Assembly (NCBI RefSeq): GCF_002858925.1
Contig: NZ_PJRS01000012.1
Span: 1-64,000 of the forward strand
DNA from: Caulobacter zeae
GTDB lineage: Bacteria > Pseudomonadota > Alphaproteobacteria > Caulobacterales > Caulobacteraceae
Length of the DNA stretch: 64,000 bases
Reading direction: 5' to 3'
The first letter of the stretch is position 1. Every line of letters begins with the position of its first letter. Below the pieces are notes generated by a model, which was given only the letters and a program-made list of their open reading frames with translations, was not told the DNA's origin and made no database searches. The position numbers and the translations under genes are program-made. Positions 62,907 through 64,000 of this stretch are shown here, piece after piece.

Positions 62907-63036
62907 GCAGTTCCAAGCGACGCCGGCTGCTATTCGCCGCCGATACACGCGATCGTGTCGGAACGAAGTCTTGGGAAGCGCCTTTCTTCTGCATCGGACG
63001 CGCTAAGGCGCGCCAGGAAATGTTCAGGAGGCGCTC

Positions 63037-63294
63037 ATGTCCATTCTCGCCTGGATCGTTCTGGGTCTCGTGGCCGGTTTCATCGCCAGCAAGCTCGTCA
63101 GCCGCAGCGGCGGCAGCCTGCTCGTCGATCTGGTGCTCGGCATCGTCGGCGCCCTGGTCGGCGGTTTCGTGTTCAACCAGTTCGGCGCCTCGGGCGTATC
63201 GGGCTTCAACCTCTACAGCCTGCTGGTGGCTACGGTCGGCGCGGTGATCGTGCTGGCCATCTATCACCTGCTGGCCGGCCGTCGCGCATTGTAG
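63037..63294 (+). CDS. GlsB/YeaQ/YmgE family membrane protein
   Basis: 85 residues in three helices: ILAWIVLGLVAGFIASKLV, SLLVDLVLGIVGALVGGFVF and LLVATVGAVIVLAIYHLLAG. The glycine-rich helix pattern with GxxxG repeats and LVDLVLGIVGALVGG is diagnostic of this stress-associated family. It is followed by a strong terminator and preceded by an AGGAGG box six nt from the ATG. Confidence 0.93.
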   Translation: MSILAWIVLGLVAGFIASKLVSRSGGSLLVDLVLGIVGALVGGFVFNQFGASGVSGFNLYSLLVATVGAVIVLAIYHLLAGRRAL

Positions 63295-63320
63295 CGACGC
63301 GCTGATCCCAAACAGGAACG

Positions 63321-63355
63321 ACGCCTTCGGCCCCAGGCCGGAGGCGTTTTCTTTT
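63321..63355 (+). terminator. Rho-independent terminator
   Basis: Stem ACGCCTTCGGCC / GGCCGGAGGCGT around CCA, then TTTTCTTTT. Ends the GlsB-family gene. Confidence 0.9.
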
Positions 63356-63420
63356 GCGGCGACTAGCGAAATGTCCACCGGTGTCATACTCCTGGCGAAA
63401 ACACGTCGGGAGGACTACGC

Positions 63421-64000
63421 ATGGCTCACTACAGTCTGGTCGGGCGACTGGCCCTGGCCGCCACCGCCCTGACCGCCCTGATCGGCGCCGCGCCGCTGCG
63501 CTTGACGGTGGCTTTGGGCGGCAAGGCCGATCACCGCACCCTCCAGGCCGCCATCGACGCCCTGCCCGACACCGGCGGCGAGATCGCCATCGCGCCCGGC
63601 ACCTATCGCGAAAAGCTCTCCGTGCCTCGCAACGGCGTGCGCCTGGTGGGCAAGGGCAAGCGGCCGCAGGACGTGGTGCTGGTCTATGGCGACGCCTCGG
63701 CCACGGTGGGCGGCACGCTCAAATCCTCCTCGGTAACGGTGTCGGGCGACGATTTCCTGGCCCGCAACCTGACCATCCAGAACGACTATCACCTCCACAG
63801 CGACAAGCCTTCGCAAGCCGTGGCCCTGGCGTTGATGGGCGACCGTGCCCAGCTCTACAAGGTGCGCCTGCTGGGCGCGCAGGACACGCTCTACGCCGCC
63901 AGCCGCAAGGGCAGGCCGCCCAGCCGGCAGTATTTCCGCGACTGCTACATCGAAGGCCACGTCGACTTCATCTTCGGCGACAGCAAGGCCGTCTTCGACC
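63421..64000 (+). CDS. Pectinesterase family protein (3' end outside window)
   Basis: 193 codons to the right edge, no stop. A signal-like segment (LVGRLALAATALTALIGAAP) precedes a right-handed beta-helix of the carbohydrate esterase 8 type: HRTLQAAIDALPDTGGEIAI, GTYREKLSVPRNGVRLVGKG, NLTIQNDYH, SQAVALALMGDRAQLYKVRL, LGAQDTLYA with the catalytic Asp, and CYIEGHVDFIFGDSKAVF with the second Asp. It removes methyl esters from pectin in the periplasm or outside, fitting a plant-litter lifestyle. GGGAGGA lies before the ATG. Confidence 0.92.
   Translation, partial: MAHYSLVGRLALAATALTALIGAAPLRLTVALGGKADHRTLQAAIDALPDTGGEIAIAPGTYREKLSVPRNGVRLVGKGKRPQDVVLVYGDASATVGGTLKSSSVTVSGDDFLARNLTIQNDYHLHSDKPSQAVALALMGDRAQLYKVRLLGAQDTLYAASRKGRPPSRQYFRDCYIEGHVDFIFGDSKAVFD

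Overview
This looks like the chromosome of a Caulobacter-type alphaproteobacterium (Caulobacteraceae), inferred from content rather than from a marker gene. The DNA is very GC-rich, with strong third-position bias that produces long false antisense frames. There are three TonB-dependent receptors, a RegB/RegA redox pair, a MucR regulator, PimC/PimD-like acyl-CoA dehydrogenases, many short Caulobacter-style secreted proteins, and GC-rich intergenic palindromes. I saw no rRNA, tRNA, CRISPR array, phage module or classical IS transposase.

Layout. 1-3042 is the 5' part of a minus-strand surface or secreted repeat protein that leaves the window inside 360-bp tandem repeats. 3460-5637 is a TonB-dependent receptor. 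5714-12405 is a tightly coupled minus-strand operon, cyoABCD-SURF1-regB-regA: a bo3-type quinol oxidase with an assembly factor and a quinone/redox-sensing two-component pair. 12648-15612 holds an MFS transporter, a DUF2147 protein and two related secreted proteins (PraB-like). 15820-31427 is a lipid or steroid-like uptake and catabolic locus: receptor, KstD-like flavoprotein, bile-acid-type symporter, a five-gene beta-oxidation operon (fadE, fabG-like, maoC-like, thiolase, acyl-CoA ligase), a COQ4/DUF2147 pair and a TetR regulator. Related inverted repeats occur at the TetR/COQ4 and the receptor/flavoprotein promoters. 31501-37633 is a CzcCBA-type metal efflux operon headed by a His-rich protein. 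38406-42975 is a receptor, an acyl-CoA dehydrogenase and a LuxR solo with two near-identical lux-box-like palindromes.

43115-46393 has two small secreted proteins and an OmpR/EnvZ-type two-component pair. 46712-49423 is a beta-carbonic anhydrase coupled to a SulP transporter, followed by MucR. 49468-54588 has glyoxalase I, an Atm1-like ABC exporter with a lipoprotein, a LOG-family nucleotide hydrolase and small proteins. 54724-57578 is a PimC/PimD-like pair split by a small unit: a DUF559 endonuclease-like gene bounded by ~47-bp inverted repeats, the best candidate here for a poorly described mobile system. 57701-64000 carries a divergent CobT, small proteins, a retropepsin-like protease, an AraC regulator, a dicarboxylate-type symporter, a GlsB/YeaQ protein and the start of a pectinesterase.

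Many genes overlap by 4 nt (ATGA or GTGA), so most clusters are translationally coupled. All family calls were made by reading translations and motifs by eye; no database search was run.
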